From the NCBI GenBank assembly GCA_023227685.1, contig JALNVG010000046.1, positions 1-14,226 on the forward strand: a DNA stretch of 14,226 nt. Reading direction: 5' to 3'. How positions within the stretch are numbered: position 1 is the stretch's first letter; every line of letters starts with the position of its first letter. The notes under the pieces were generated by a model. That model did not search any database. It was not told where the DNA came from and saw only the letters and a program-made list of their open reading frames with translations. Shown here in pieces: positions 1-6,729 of this stretch. Both the position numbers and the translations under genes were made by a program. Origin of the DNA: Bacteroidaceae bacterium. Its GTDB lineage: Bacteria; Bacteroidota; Bacteroidia; Bacteroidales; Bacteroidaceae.

Positions 1-1797
1 CCAATAGGCTGTCTCGTTCTCATTAAAAGTATCCGAGGCAAAATTCAACACCCGATAATCGAGCGTTTTATCCTGCGAGATCACTTTGTCAGCAGCCGTC
101 GGAACAAAAGCCGAGGCGCGTTGTTGTTTATCCACAAACATCCCGTCATTCAAATAACGCTTGTTAACCTGCCACATATCAAAAAGACAAAGTACAGTAA
201 TAGCAACTACCGTCACCCGGGCATTGATCTTCTTGTAGGCCAGTGCCATAAGCAGGGCAAAACCAATCAGGATGATGATGAAACTTCTGCCCGCATCGGC
301 CGTAAAGATGGCACGACGAATAGTCTGAAGGTTATCAAGCAAACCACCGAGTTGATCGGCAGGTATATATTTTTGCAAAGTAGCCATCTCCATACCGGAA
401 ACATAAGAAGAGAAAAAGAGCGAAGGAAACAGATAGAAAATCAGGCTCACTCCAGCCGTAAGAGATAAGGCAGTAAACGTTATTTTACGTCGTTCGATAA
501 GGATTTCCGGTTTCTTTAATATCTCGTTCAAGCCCAATATGGCCAATAAGGGAATAGTAAACTCAGCGATAACGAGAATGGATGATACGGCTCGAAACTT
601 ATCATACATCGGTACGTAGTCGAGAAAGAAATCGGTGAAACCCATAAAATTCTTTCCCCACGATAAGAGGATAGACAACAGCGTGGCAGCAACAAGAGCC
701 CATTTCATCGGCCCCTTGACCAAACATGCTCCGAGAATAAAAAGAAAGACCACAAAGGCTCCCACGTATACCGGACCTGCCGTACCGGGCTGTTCACCCC
801 AATATTGTCCGAGCTGACTATAAATATTCATATATTGATTATCAGCCTTTTCCATTCCGGTCTCATTAGAAGATAACGGAATGGAAGCACCACCTTTTAC
901 ATTAGGTACCAACAGACTCCAAGTCTCACCTATCCCATAACTCCACTGAGTGATGTAATCGCGGTTGAGTCCGCTATGTGTCTGATTGGCAACATCATCA
1001 GCAGCAGCTTTCACCAATTCACTCTTGCCACGCATTGTCTGCTTACTATACTGATATGTGTGATAGAGATTTGAAAGATTGATGCAAATGCCCAAAACAC
1101 CTGCCAACAGCAACATCGATGTAGCCTTGCCCCACCTTTTCCAATCCTTTTGACGAAGAACATCCACCGAATAGGCAATGAACATAAATAGCATGACAAA
1201 CAAGAAATAATAACTCATCTGCACATGGTTGGAGCGAATCTGCATCGCCACAAAGAAGGCCGTAAGCAATCCGCCTGGCACATATCTGCCGCGAAAGATA
1301 AGTACCATACCGGCTATCGTGGGCGGGATATAAGCCAACGTGACAAATTTCCAAATGTGGCCTGCACCTATAATAATAAAGAAATAAGAAGAAAAAGCCC
1401 AGATAACGGCACCCAATACCGATAGCGGTACACGGAAGTTGTATACACGCATCAAGATATAAAAGCCCAACAACATAATAAAGATGTACTGCACATAATC
1501 GGGCAGAAACAAATGATATACCCGTTCGGCAATGGATAAAGAATTGGTAGAACCGTAACTCGGCGACATCTGATAGGTCGGCATTCCTCCGAAAATGGAA
1601 TTTGTCCATCGGGTATGTTCACCGGTTTTTTCAAAATACTCCTTAGCCTCCTGACCGGAACCTGCGCCAGCTACCGAATCATGCTGTGACAACGCTCTTC
1701 CCTCAATATCGGCAGGAAAGAAATACACCAATGAAATAAGAACAAATATGACGATGGCTATCGCATCGGGCATGATTTTCTTCAATAGAACCTTCAT
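1..1797 (-). CDS. YfhO-family polytopic membrane protein, 5' part (gene runs off the left edge)
   Basis: The reverse strand is open for 599 codons from the ATG at 1797-1795 to the window edge, so the C-terminal part is missing. The N-terminus MKVLLKKIMPDAIAIVIFVL is a short basic stretch followed by the first membrane helix. It continues with HDSVAGAGSGQEAKEYFEKTGEH and WTNSIFGGMPTYQMSP, a large-loop signature I recognise from Bacteroidales YfhO proteins. Many further hydrophobic segments follow (for example YIFIMLLGFYILM and MSYYFLFVMLFMFIAYS), and YRVLNFASDTFNENETAYW lies at the edge. YfhO proteins are predicted integral-membrane, GT-C-like proteins linked in Firmicutes to lipoteichoic-acid glycosylation; the substrate in Bacteroides is unknown. 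I chose the 1797 start because a consensus promoter lies about 20 bases upstream. Family assignment is firm and function is inferred. Confidence 0.88.
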   Translation of the reverse strand, partial: MKVLLKKIMPDAIAIVIFVLISLVYFFPADIEGRALSQHDSVAGAGSGQEAKEYFEKTGEHTRWTNSIFGGMPTYQMSPSYGSTNSLSIAERVYHLFLPDYVQYIFIMLLGFYILMRVYNFRVPLSVLGAVIWAFSSYFFIIIGAGHIWKFVTLAYIPPTIAGMVLIFRGRYVPGGLLTAFFVAMQIRSNHVQMSYYFLFVMLFMFIAYSVDVLRQKDWKRWGKATSMLLLAGVLGICINLSNLYHTYQYSKQTMRGKSELVKAAADDVANQTHSGLNRDYITQWSYGIGETWSLLVPNVKGGASIPLSSNETGMEKADNQYMNIYSQLGQYWGEQPGTAGPVYVGAFVVFLFILGACLVKGPMKWALVAATLLSILLSWGKNFMGFTDFFLDYVPMYDKFRAVSSILVIAEFTIPLLAILGLNEILKKPEILIERRKITFTALSLTAGVSLIFYLFPSLFFSSYVSGMEMATLQKYIPADQLGGLLDNLQTIRRAIFTADAGRSFIIILIGFALLMALAYKKINARVTVVAITVLCLFDMWQVNKRYLNDGMFVDKQQRASAFVPTAADKVISQDKTLDYRVLNFASDTFNENETAYW

Positions 1798-1817
1798 TCT
1801 CTTTGTATTTTTGACGA

Positions 1818-1849
1818 CAAACTTACATGTAATTTTTGTAATAAACAAA
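1818..1849 (-). promoter_or_regulatory. Bacteroides-type promoter of the YfhO-like gene
   Basis: On the minus strand TTTG (1849-1846) and TAAGTTTG (1825-1818) are separated by 20 nt, matching the Bacteroides -33 TTTG / -7 TAnnTTTG pattern. The start codon lies 20 nt downstream of the -7 box. Confidence 0.7.
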
Positions 1850-1992
1850 CTTGTCCTAACAATATCAATATTACCACGCAGTATTTCATGTATTCTTTAT
1901 TTTATAATAAGATATAAAAACAAAAGCTGTATTTTACTTTTTCATTAATTACTTCTACATAGACTTAGCTAGACATTTTAATGATTTCTTTA

Positions 1993-2027
1993 AGTGTATA
2001 CGCCAAATAAAAATTGGCGTATACACT
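1993..2027. repeat. Perfect 14-bp inverted repeat between divergent genes
   Basis: AGTGTATACGCCAA (1993-2006) is the exact reverse complement of 2014-2027, with a 7-nt A/T loop. It lies between the YfhO-like promoter and the acetyltransferase promoter. Neither strand shows a clear T tract after the stem, so it reads less like a terminator than like an operator or another paired-site element. Confidence 0.75.
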
Positions 2028-2083
2028 ATTATTAAAACGACAGAAAATATTCTTTTAATAAATGATATTTGCAACAAACAAAC

Positions 2084-2091
2084 TATCTTTG
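2084..2091 (+). promoter_or_regulatory. -7 promoter element of the acetyltransferase gene
   Basis: TATCTTTG fits the Bacteroides -7 consensus TAnnTTTG and lies 19 nt before the ATG at 2111. A TTTG at the usual -33 spacing is not evident. Its position argues against the upstream in-frame TTG at 2069 as the start. Confidence 0.55.
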
Positions 2092-2110
2092 TTTCAAATA
2101 TACGATTGAA

Positions 2111-2749
2111 ATGACAGAAGAAGAAAAGATTTTCTCAGGAAAAATGTTTGATCCCCGTAAAAAAGAATTAAGAGATATCAAGCATAAAGCACACGCAGCA
2201 TGCCTACGTTATAATTCAATGGACGAATATGCACCCGATCGATTGCCCATCATAAAAGAATTCATAGGGAGCATCGGCAAGACTTATTATTTTCAAGGTC
2301 CCATTCAATTTAATTACGGCTGCCACACCTTCATTGGAGAAAACTTCTTTGCCAATTTCAACCTTATGGTTATGGACGATGCCCGCATCCTTATCGGTGA
2401 TCATGTTTGTTTCGGCCCAAATGTTTCATTAATGGCTACCACACATCCCCTGATTTCAAGAGAACGAATGGGTATAGACGAAAACGGCAAAACAACAATG
2501 GCCGAATATGCCGAAGAGATTCATATCGGCAATAACGTATGGATAGCCTGCAACGTGGTTATCACAGGAGGTGTACATATTGGTAATAATGTAGTCATCG
2601 GCGCAGGGAGTGTTGTCACCAAAGATATTCCCGACAACTATCTCGCCTTCGGCGTTCCTTGCAAACCTATTAGACCCATCACTGAAGCGGATAGCAAGAG
2701 ATATCTTATTCTTGACGAAGATATTGATCATTTCAAAACTAATATTTAA
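2111..2749 (+). CDS. Maltose/galactoside O-acetyltransferase-type hexapeptide-repeat enzyme
   Basis: This 212-residue protein is a left-handed beta-helix acyltransferase of the maltose/galactoside acetyltransferase (NodL/LacA/Maa) family. Such enzymes transfer acetyl from acetyl-CoA to a sugar hydroxyl in the cytoplasm. Visible landmarks are the N-terminal mac domain (FDPRKKELRDIKHKAHAACL), the region FNYGCHTFIGENFFANFNL, the catalytic-histidine segment MATTHPLISRERM, and the hexapeptide repeats IHIGNNVWIACNVVITGGVHIGNNVVIGAGSVVTKDIPDNYLAFGVPCKPIR typical of the coenzyme A-binding edge. Length is slightly above the usual ~185-200. The start at 2111 (MTEEEKIF) is chosen because it is the first ATG and lies just after a -7 box; the longer TTG reading would begin upstream of the promoter. 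It appears to be a single-gene transcript. Confidence 0.92.
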   Translation: MTEEEKIFSGKMFDPRKKELRDIKHKAHAACLRYNSMDEYAPDRLPIIKEFIGSIGKTYYFQGPIQFNYGCHTFIGENFFANFNLMVMDDARILIGDHVCFGPNVSLMATTHPLISRERMGIDENGKTTMAEYAEEIHIGNNVWIACNVVITGGVHIGNNVVIGAGSVVTKDIPDNYLAFGVPCKPIRPITEADSKRYLILDEDIDHFKTNI

Positions 2750-2836
2750 AATCCTCCGGAATTCTCATTTCCGTACAGCAAGCAAATTAGCTACCACTAC
2801 CCAAATTTCGCCATCTTCCGTTAGGATTCGTTGCCA

Positions 2837-2862
2837 TCCGTTGCCAACGGAATGAGTTTTTT
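2837..2862 (+). terminator. Probable intrinsic terminator after the acetyltransferase gene
   Basis: TCCGTT (2837-2842) pairs with AACGGA (2846-2851) around a GCC loop, followed after five bases by six T residues (2857-2862). The stem is short. The same area contains a tandem CGTTGCCA duplication at about 2829-2846. Confidence 0.45.
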
Positions 2863-2966
2863 AGCTCAAAAAAAAAGTCCAAACTATCGGACATGGATGT
2901 GCCAGTTGCACAATTTCTTCCCCCATCAAAATATTTTTTTATTTTTTTTTGCTATTTAATGCTGAT

Positions 2967-2991
2967 GTTACCGATAAGTAACTTATCTTTG
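2967..2991 (+). promoter_or_regulatory. Promoter with overlapping palindromic operator, TetR-gene upstream region
   Basis: TATCTTTG (2984-2991) is a Bacteroides -7 box 29 nt before the TetR start. The perfect palindrome GATAAGT-A-ACTTATC (2973-2987) overlaps it, and a second interleaved pair GTTAC (2967-2971) / GTAAC (2978-2982) extends the dyad upstream. A repressor bound here would cover the -7 box. No clear -33 TTTG is present, so the promoter may be weak. That the TetR product binds here is inference from position. Confidence 0.6.
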
Positions 2992-3020
2992 TGACCAAGT
3001 AGTAACAAACATAAAAACTT

Positions 3021-3626
3021 ATGGGAAATGAATTGATAAAAAACAGACAGGCAACAGAGCAAAATCTATTGAACGCAGTACACGTGTTGGTCGAAGAGGT
3101 AGGCTTTGAAGGTCTCGGGATAAACGCTATTGCCGCAAAGGCAGGAGTTTCAAAAATGTTGATATACCGCTATTTCAACTCTTTGGACGGACTGATATCG
3201 GCATACATTGCTCAATATGATTTTTGGATAAACGCTAAACTGGAGGTTCCGGAAAAAGAGCATTTGGGAGATTTCATCAAGACAATATTTGCCAATCAAA
3301 TCAAGACAATGCGAGAAAATTACACGCTTCGCCGACTCTACCGCTGGGAACTGGCTGCCAACAACTCTTTTGTTACAGAGCTACGCCACCGCAGAGAGAC
3401 GAAAGGTATGGAACTTGTAGCGTGTGTAAGTAAAGTTTCGGGACGTCCGACAAGTGAAGTAGCTTTTATGGCAACCCTGGTAACATCCTCCATCAGTTAT
3501 TTAGTGCTACTGGAAGAGAATTGCCCTATATATAACGGAATAAATATTCAACAGGATGAAGGCTGGATACAGATGGGAAACGGAATAAACAGACTAATAG
3601 ACTCTTGGTTGTTAAAACAAAAATAA
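3021..3626 (+). CDS. TetR/AcrR-family transcriptional regulator
   Basis: This 201-residue protein has the TetR N-terminal DNA-binding domain at about residues 8-56, with the helix-turn-helix GLGINAIAAKAGVSKMLIYR followed by YFNSLDGLISAYI. The remaining ~145 residues are helical and form the ligand-binding and dimerisation part, which is too divergent for me to name a ligand. Length is normal for the family. The palindrome overlapping its promoter (2973-2987) is a natural operator for autoregulation. The stop codon is one base from the next start, so it should be co-transcribed with the lipoprotein and beta-barrel genes and probably controls them. Family is certain; inducer and targets are inferred or unknown. 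Confidence 0.93.
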   Translation: MGNELIKNRQATEQNLLNAVHVLVEEVGFEGLGINAIAAKAGVSKMLIYRYFNSLDGLISAYIAQYDFWINAKLEVPEKEHLGDFIKTIFANQIKTMRENYTLRRLYRWELAANNSFVTELRHRRETKGMELVACVSKVSGRPTSEVAFMATLVTSSISYLVLLEENCPIYNGINIQQDEGWIQMGNGINRLIDSWLLKQK

Positions 3627-3627
3627 T

Positions 3628-4350
3628 ATGAATAAAATGAATATAGCATTAATCTTTTGCATAGCAGTTCTATGCAACTCGTGCAACAATGATCTGATTG
3701 AGTATCAAACAAATGACCTGAAGATATCCATTGAGCAGGGAGATGACTACCTGCACGACTTCCCTCTTTTTCTGGGAATAAAAAAGAAAAATCCACCTCA
3801 GATGGCAATATGGACAGAAGATTTGCAGGGAAATTATCTCTCTACAATCTATGTAACCCATAAAATAGCAACGGAATCATGGCAAAGCGCAGGTGGTAAC
3901 AGGCGAAAAGAAGCCCTTCCGCATTGGTGCTACTCTCGTGGTGTGATATATGACGACGGGCTTTACCTGCCAACAAAAAAACGACCGCTGGTTGATGGAA
4001 TTTCGGGAGCAACTCCGACAAAGAGTTTTACCATGAAGATAAAACCGAACAACGAACTGAAGCAGTTTGTGGTAAAAATAGAGGTTAACAATTCAACTGA
4101 TTTTAATGAATACTATCCAAAGTCCGCAAAGATTGGTGATGCCAATTATTCAGGTGGCAAGATGGGTAGCGGGCAACCTGCCGTGGTCTATGCCGCAATA
4201 GTGGATTTAACCTCAAATAAAAAAACATTCAGGGCAGAGCTTATCGGACATAGTAGTCCGGATGGAACAGATGGTAATGTGCAGTCGGATGTTTCGACCC
4301 TTACCACAGCACTTCATATTATAAAACAAATAACAATAAACGTACAATAA
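3628..4350 (+). CDS. Lipoprotein with DUF2271-like domain
   Basis: The product has 240 residues. The N-terminus is a lipoprotein signal peptide ending at Cys19 (IAVLCNSC, then NNDLIE), so the mature protein should be anchored in an envelope membrane. The body reads like DUF2271 periplasmic proteins: QMAIWTEDLQGNYLSTIYVT, then an ESW / LPHW region, a PTKKRPLVDGISGATPTKSF motif, and a C-terminal beta-rich stretch ending in HIIKQITINVQ. The biochemical role of that family is not established. An alternative ATG at 3637 would shorten the signal peptide by three residues. It follows the TetR gene by one base, and its stop overlaps the next start (TAATG at 4348-4352). The DUF2271 assignment rests on motif memory. 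Confidence 0.7.
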   Translation: MNKMNIALIFCIAVLCNSCNNDLIEYQTNDLKISIEQGDDYLHDFPLFLGIKKKNPPQMAIWTEDLQGNYLSTIYVTHKIATESWQSAGGNRRKEALPHWCYSRGVIYDDGLYLPTKKRPLVDGISGATPTKSFTMKIKPNNELKQFVVKIEVNNSTDFNEYYPKSAKIGDANYSGGKMGSGQPAVVYAAIVDLTSNKKTFRAELIGHSSPDGTDGNVQSDVSTLTTALHIIKQITINVQ

Positions 4351-4877
4351 TGAAAAAGACTCTACTCATCTCTATATTATTCGGCATGGCAACCCTTGCT
4401 TACGGACAAACCGGAGATCATCGCCTCTCATACTCAACTACCATTGGAACCGGACTGCCAATAAGTACGCCGTCCAAGACTCCTTTCACCTGGCAAATCT
4501 CCAGTTATTATAATATAACCCCACGCCTGGCTATCGGTGCGGGAACAGGACTCTCCATTTACGAAAAGACACTCTTGCCATTATTTGCCGATGTGAAATT
4601 CAAGATAACTAAAGCTCGAAAGATCACTCCGTATATCAATTGCGAAGCGGGTTATTCATTTGCATTGACAAAAGAGACCAATGGAGGTTTTTTGCTCTCT
4701 CCAACCATAGGAATTGAGTACGCCGTTTCGAAGAAAGCCAGACTTCTTTTTGGCGTAGGTTATGAATTGCAAGAACTTCAACGCCTGAAACATTATCAGG
4801 ATAAGCATTTCACCTCCGAATTTCAAGAGCAGCTAAGTCATAACTCACTCATGTTTAAAGTAGGTGTGATTTTCTGA
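4350..4877 (+). CDS. Small outer-membrane beta-barrel protein
   Basis: The product has 175 residues with a Sec signal peptide (MKKTLLISILFGMATLAYGQ, cleavage near residue 20). Alternating strands follow: LSYSTTIGTGLPI, FTWQISSYYNITPRLAIGAGTGLSIY, LPLFADVKFKI, ITPYINCEAGYSFAL, FLLSPTIGIEYAVSKKARLLFGVGY, and a terminal strand LMFKVGVIF ending in Phe, as expected for BAM-inserted barrels. The pattern suggests about eight strands, like OmpA/OmpX-type small barrels. It is translationally coupled to the DUF2271-like lipoprotein (1-nt overlap) under the TetR promoter, so the two may act together in the envelope. A 12-bp palindrome (4893-4904) lies just downstream. Substrate is unknown. Confidence 0.8.
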   Translation: MKKTLLISILFGMATLAYGQTGDHRLSYSTTIGTGLPISTPSKTPFTWQISSYYNITPRLAIGAGTGLSIYEKTLLPLFADVKFKITKARKITPYINCEAGYSFALTKETNGGFLLSPTIGIEYAVSKKARLLFGVGYELQELQRLKHYQDKHFTSEFQEQLSHNSLMFKVGVIF

Positions 4878-5036
4878 TGACAATACTTATATAATAACGT
4901 TATTTATTTTCTCACAAATCAGTCTGCTGTTTTTCGGATAATTAGAAAAGCTAAATATGCGCTAATTTAATTCCGCCAACGGGTAGTAAATACATAAATA
5001 TATTAATATTTTCTTTTATTTATTAATTTTAAATAT

Positions 5037-5044
5037 TATATTTG
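5037..5044 (+). promoter_or_regulatory. Possible -7 promoter element upstream of the GYF_2/CD225 gene
   Basis: TATATTTG fits TAnnTTTG and lies 71 nt before the ATG at 5116 in a very AT-rich 238-nt gap. No good -33 TTTG was found at the right spacing, so this is weak. Confidence 0.35.
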
Positions 5045-5115
5045 GCAAATAATTAACTTTTTATTTGTAAAATATATACTAAAATAAATAATTAATACTT
5101 TATTAAAAAAACGTT

Positions 5116-5586
5116 ATGGAATATTTTATTATTGAGAATGAAAAACAGTCCGGTCCGTTTTCTTGGGATGATTTAAAAACAAAAGCAATCAATGCTAATA
5201 CTTTAATTTGGGTACAAGGACAAGAACAGTGGAAAAAAGCAGCCGAGTATCCCGAACTACAATCAATAATACTTAATAATCCACCTTCTATACCAAATAC
5301 CGAAACACCACCAAGTATGCCTCAGGGCACTCAACAAACTTGTCCAAAGACATGGCTGGCCGAATCCATACTTGCTACAATTTTTTGTTGTCTTCCTTTT
5401 GGCATTGTCGGCATTGTGTATGCGGCTAAAGTCAGCAGTACATTTAATGAAAAGAACTATTCCGAGGCAGAAAAAACTTCCAAACAAGCCGGACAGTGGA
5501 CGAAAATTGCTTTTATAACCGGCATCACAATATATGCCTTATATCTTACACTAACAGTTATTGGCGTATCACTCATAAATTTTTAA
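5116..5586 (+). CDS. GYF_2 domain plus CD225/dispanin-type membrane protein
   Basis: The product has 156 residues. Residues 1-55 form a GYF_2 (DUF4339) domain: YFIIENEKQSGPFSWDDL, then TLIWVQGQEQWKKAAEYPEL. A Pro/Thr-rich linker (55-73, PPSIPNTETPPSMPQG) leads to a CD225-like two-helix unit: WLAESILATIFCCLPFGIVGIVYAAKV, the loop STFNEKNYSEAEKTSKQAGQWTK, then IAFITGITIYALYLTLTVIGV. GYF_2 is a cytoplasmic protein-interaction module and CD225 units sit in the inner membrane. The last codons AAT TTT are followed directly by TAA, and together with the preceding A they form the heptamer A-AAT-TTT (5577-5583). That makes a -1 shift into the downstream DUF2752 frame possible. Confidence 0.88.
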   Translation: MEYFIIENEKQSGPFSWDDLKTKAINANTLIWVQGQEQWKKAAEYPELQSIILNNPPSIPNTETPPSMPQGTQQTCPKTWLAESILATIFCCLPFGIVGIVYAAKVSSTFNEKNYSEAEKTSKQAGQWTKIAFITGITIYALYLTLTVIGVSLINF

Positions 5587-5963
5587 ATCGATATTTTAAG
5601 TATATCAAGTGGTCAATCATTTTGCTACTTGTCATCACATGCGGAGAAATATATTATAAATTTAATCCTTCGCAGTATCATTTTATGCCATGTCCGTTTC
5701 ATGCCATTACAGGATTACGATGTCCCGGATGTGGATCACAAAGAGCCCTTCATGCTCTTCTGCACGGCGATTTATCCACAACATTCAAGATGAATGCTCT
5801 GTGGATATTAGCCATCCCTGTAATGATTGTACTCTTCATGGCAGAAATAACTCGTAAGAGGTATCCCCGTTTTTACCTTGCCGTAAACAATAAGTGGACG
5901 ATTTGGGGAAGCCTCATTGTACTCCTGATTTGGTGGGTATTACGAAACTGCTTAGGGATATAA
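5496..5963 (+). CDS. DUF2752 membrane protein; start uncertain, in -1 frame of the preceding gene
   Basis: This is DUF2752, recognised by FMPCPFHAITGLRCPGCGSQRALHALLHGD with its three motif Cys (CPF, CPGC), one membrane segment before it (WSIILLLVITCGEIYY) and two after. Family function is not established. The start is a problem. GTG at 5496 opens the frame but lies 91 bases inside the previous gene, and the residues it encodes look like shadow sequence. The conserved part begins around residue 30 (NRYFKYIKW), just where the previous gene stops, yet no ATG, GTG or TTG occurs there. TTG at 5622 would cut the first helix, and the first ATG (5685) is inside the Cys motif. Possible explanations are -1 frameshifting, reinitiation at a non-standard codon, or a one-base deletion in the T run. 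The coordinates given are the longest open reading. Confidence 0.75.
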   Translation: MDENCFYNRHHNICLISYTNSYWRITHKFLNRYFKYIKWSIILLLVITCGEIYYKFNPSQYHFMPCPFHAITGLRCPGCGSQRALHALLHGDLSTTFKMNALWILAIPVMIVLFMAEITRKRYPRFYLAVNNKWTIWGSLIVLLIWWVLRNCLGI

Positions 5964-6052
5964 AACTGCATACAGAGAATGCAATAAGATACACTCCTGG
6001 TTTAAACAAAGACCTTATTTTTCAGTAGAGAATTATTTGTCGAATGATACGG

Positions 6053-6720
6053 CTATTTTATTAATTTTTCTACCAACTTATATACATCAGTACCTATGCC
6101 TGAAGGAAATAGTTCCCTGTTTTTGCTCAAAGCTTTTGCTCGCTCAATAGCCTCCCGCGTATGTGGCAAAAAGATTCGGGGATTCGGCCGTTTATTGTAT
6201 CCGCGGCCATTATCCATCGATTCATCGATTACGGTATCCACATAATGCTTTTTGCAACTTACCCTGGGATTCTCACACAACAACTTCAGCTCCTTTTCAT
6301 TAAACTCTGATAAATCTTTCAGATGCAATATCAACCAAATTTCAAAACAAGGATTACTTAGTGCCAAAAAGAAATTATGCTCTACTCTACAATCATCAGC
6401 CAATTTTGGCAGGTCTACTTGATGTATGGTTGACCAATCATCCCGATCAATTATTAGCCAAAATCATCCGTAGGTTTAAAATTAAAATCTTCTTTAGCCT
6501 TTTTAAGTAGTTTCTTAACTTCCAACGGATTTGAACTGGATTTAGAAGGACGTTTCAAGGGAATGGTCTCAATATTTCCGGAATTATTGAATAGTTCAGA
6601 ATCACGTAAATCCTGAAAATATTTTTTCTCAGTTACCTCTCCTTCATATGAAAGAACATAAAATTTCTCGGCGTTCATAAAACCGCCTTTGCGGACTAAC
6701 TCTTGCGTTTCTCGCGGCAT
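6053..6720 (-). pseudogene. rloB: RloB-family protein, split by a one-base frameshift
   Basis: The minus strand reads MPRETQELVRKGGFMNAEKF, YVLSYEGEVTEKKYFQDLRD and on to PTDDFG, then stops at 6454. Re-reading one T at 6463-6460 restores DDFWLIIDRDDWSTIH and continues open through HNFFLALSNPCFEIWLILH to the stop at 6053. The repaired product is 222 residues, the usual RloB length. RloB proteins are Toprim-like presumptive nucleases: the early acidic EGEVTE segment and the IDRDD motif would supply metal ligands, and SNPCFEIWLILH is a family hallmark. The shift falls between these two metal-binding halves, so neither fragment should be active alone. The gene follows the AAA ATPase by 9 nt. It may be a true pseudogene, a phase-variable or frameshifted gene, or an assembly error at a four-T run. 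Confidence 0.85.
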
Positions 6721-6729
6721 AAGAAGGTC

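Noticed and set aside
1046..1609. 187-codon minus-strand ORF
   Set aside because: It is out of frame within the YfhO-like gene, whose frame is open throughout and gives family-like sequence.
2069..2110. Longer acetyltransferase starting at TTG 2069
   Set aside because: The extension would begin upstream of the TATCTTTG -7 box at 2084, and its residues do not resemble the family N-terminus. ATG 2111 fits both promoter and family.
4893..4904. Terminator after the beta-barrel gene
   Set aside because: AATAACGTTATT is a perfect dyad but has no loop and is AT-rich, so it is too weak to call.
5964..6052. Terminator between the convergent DUF2752 and RloB genes
   Set aside because: Only a 4-bp stem (GCAT/ATGC) is visible, not enough to support a terminator call.
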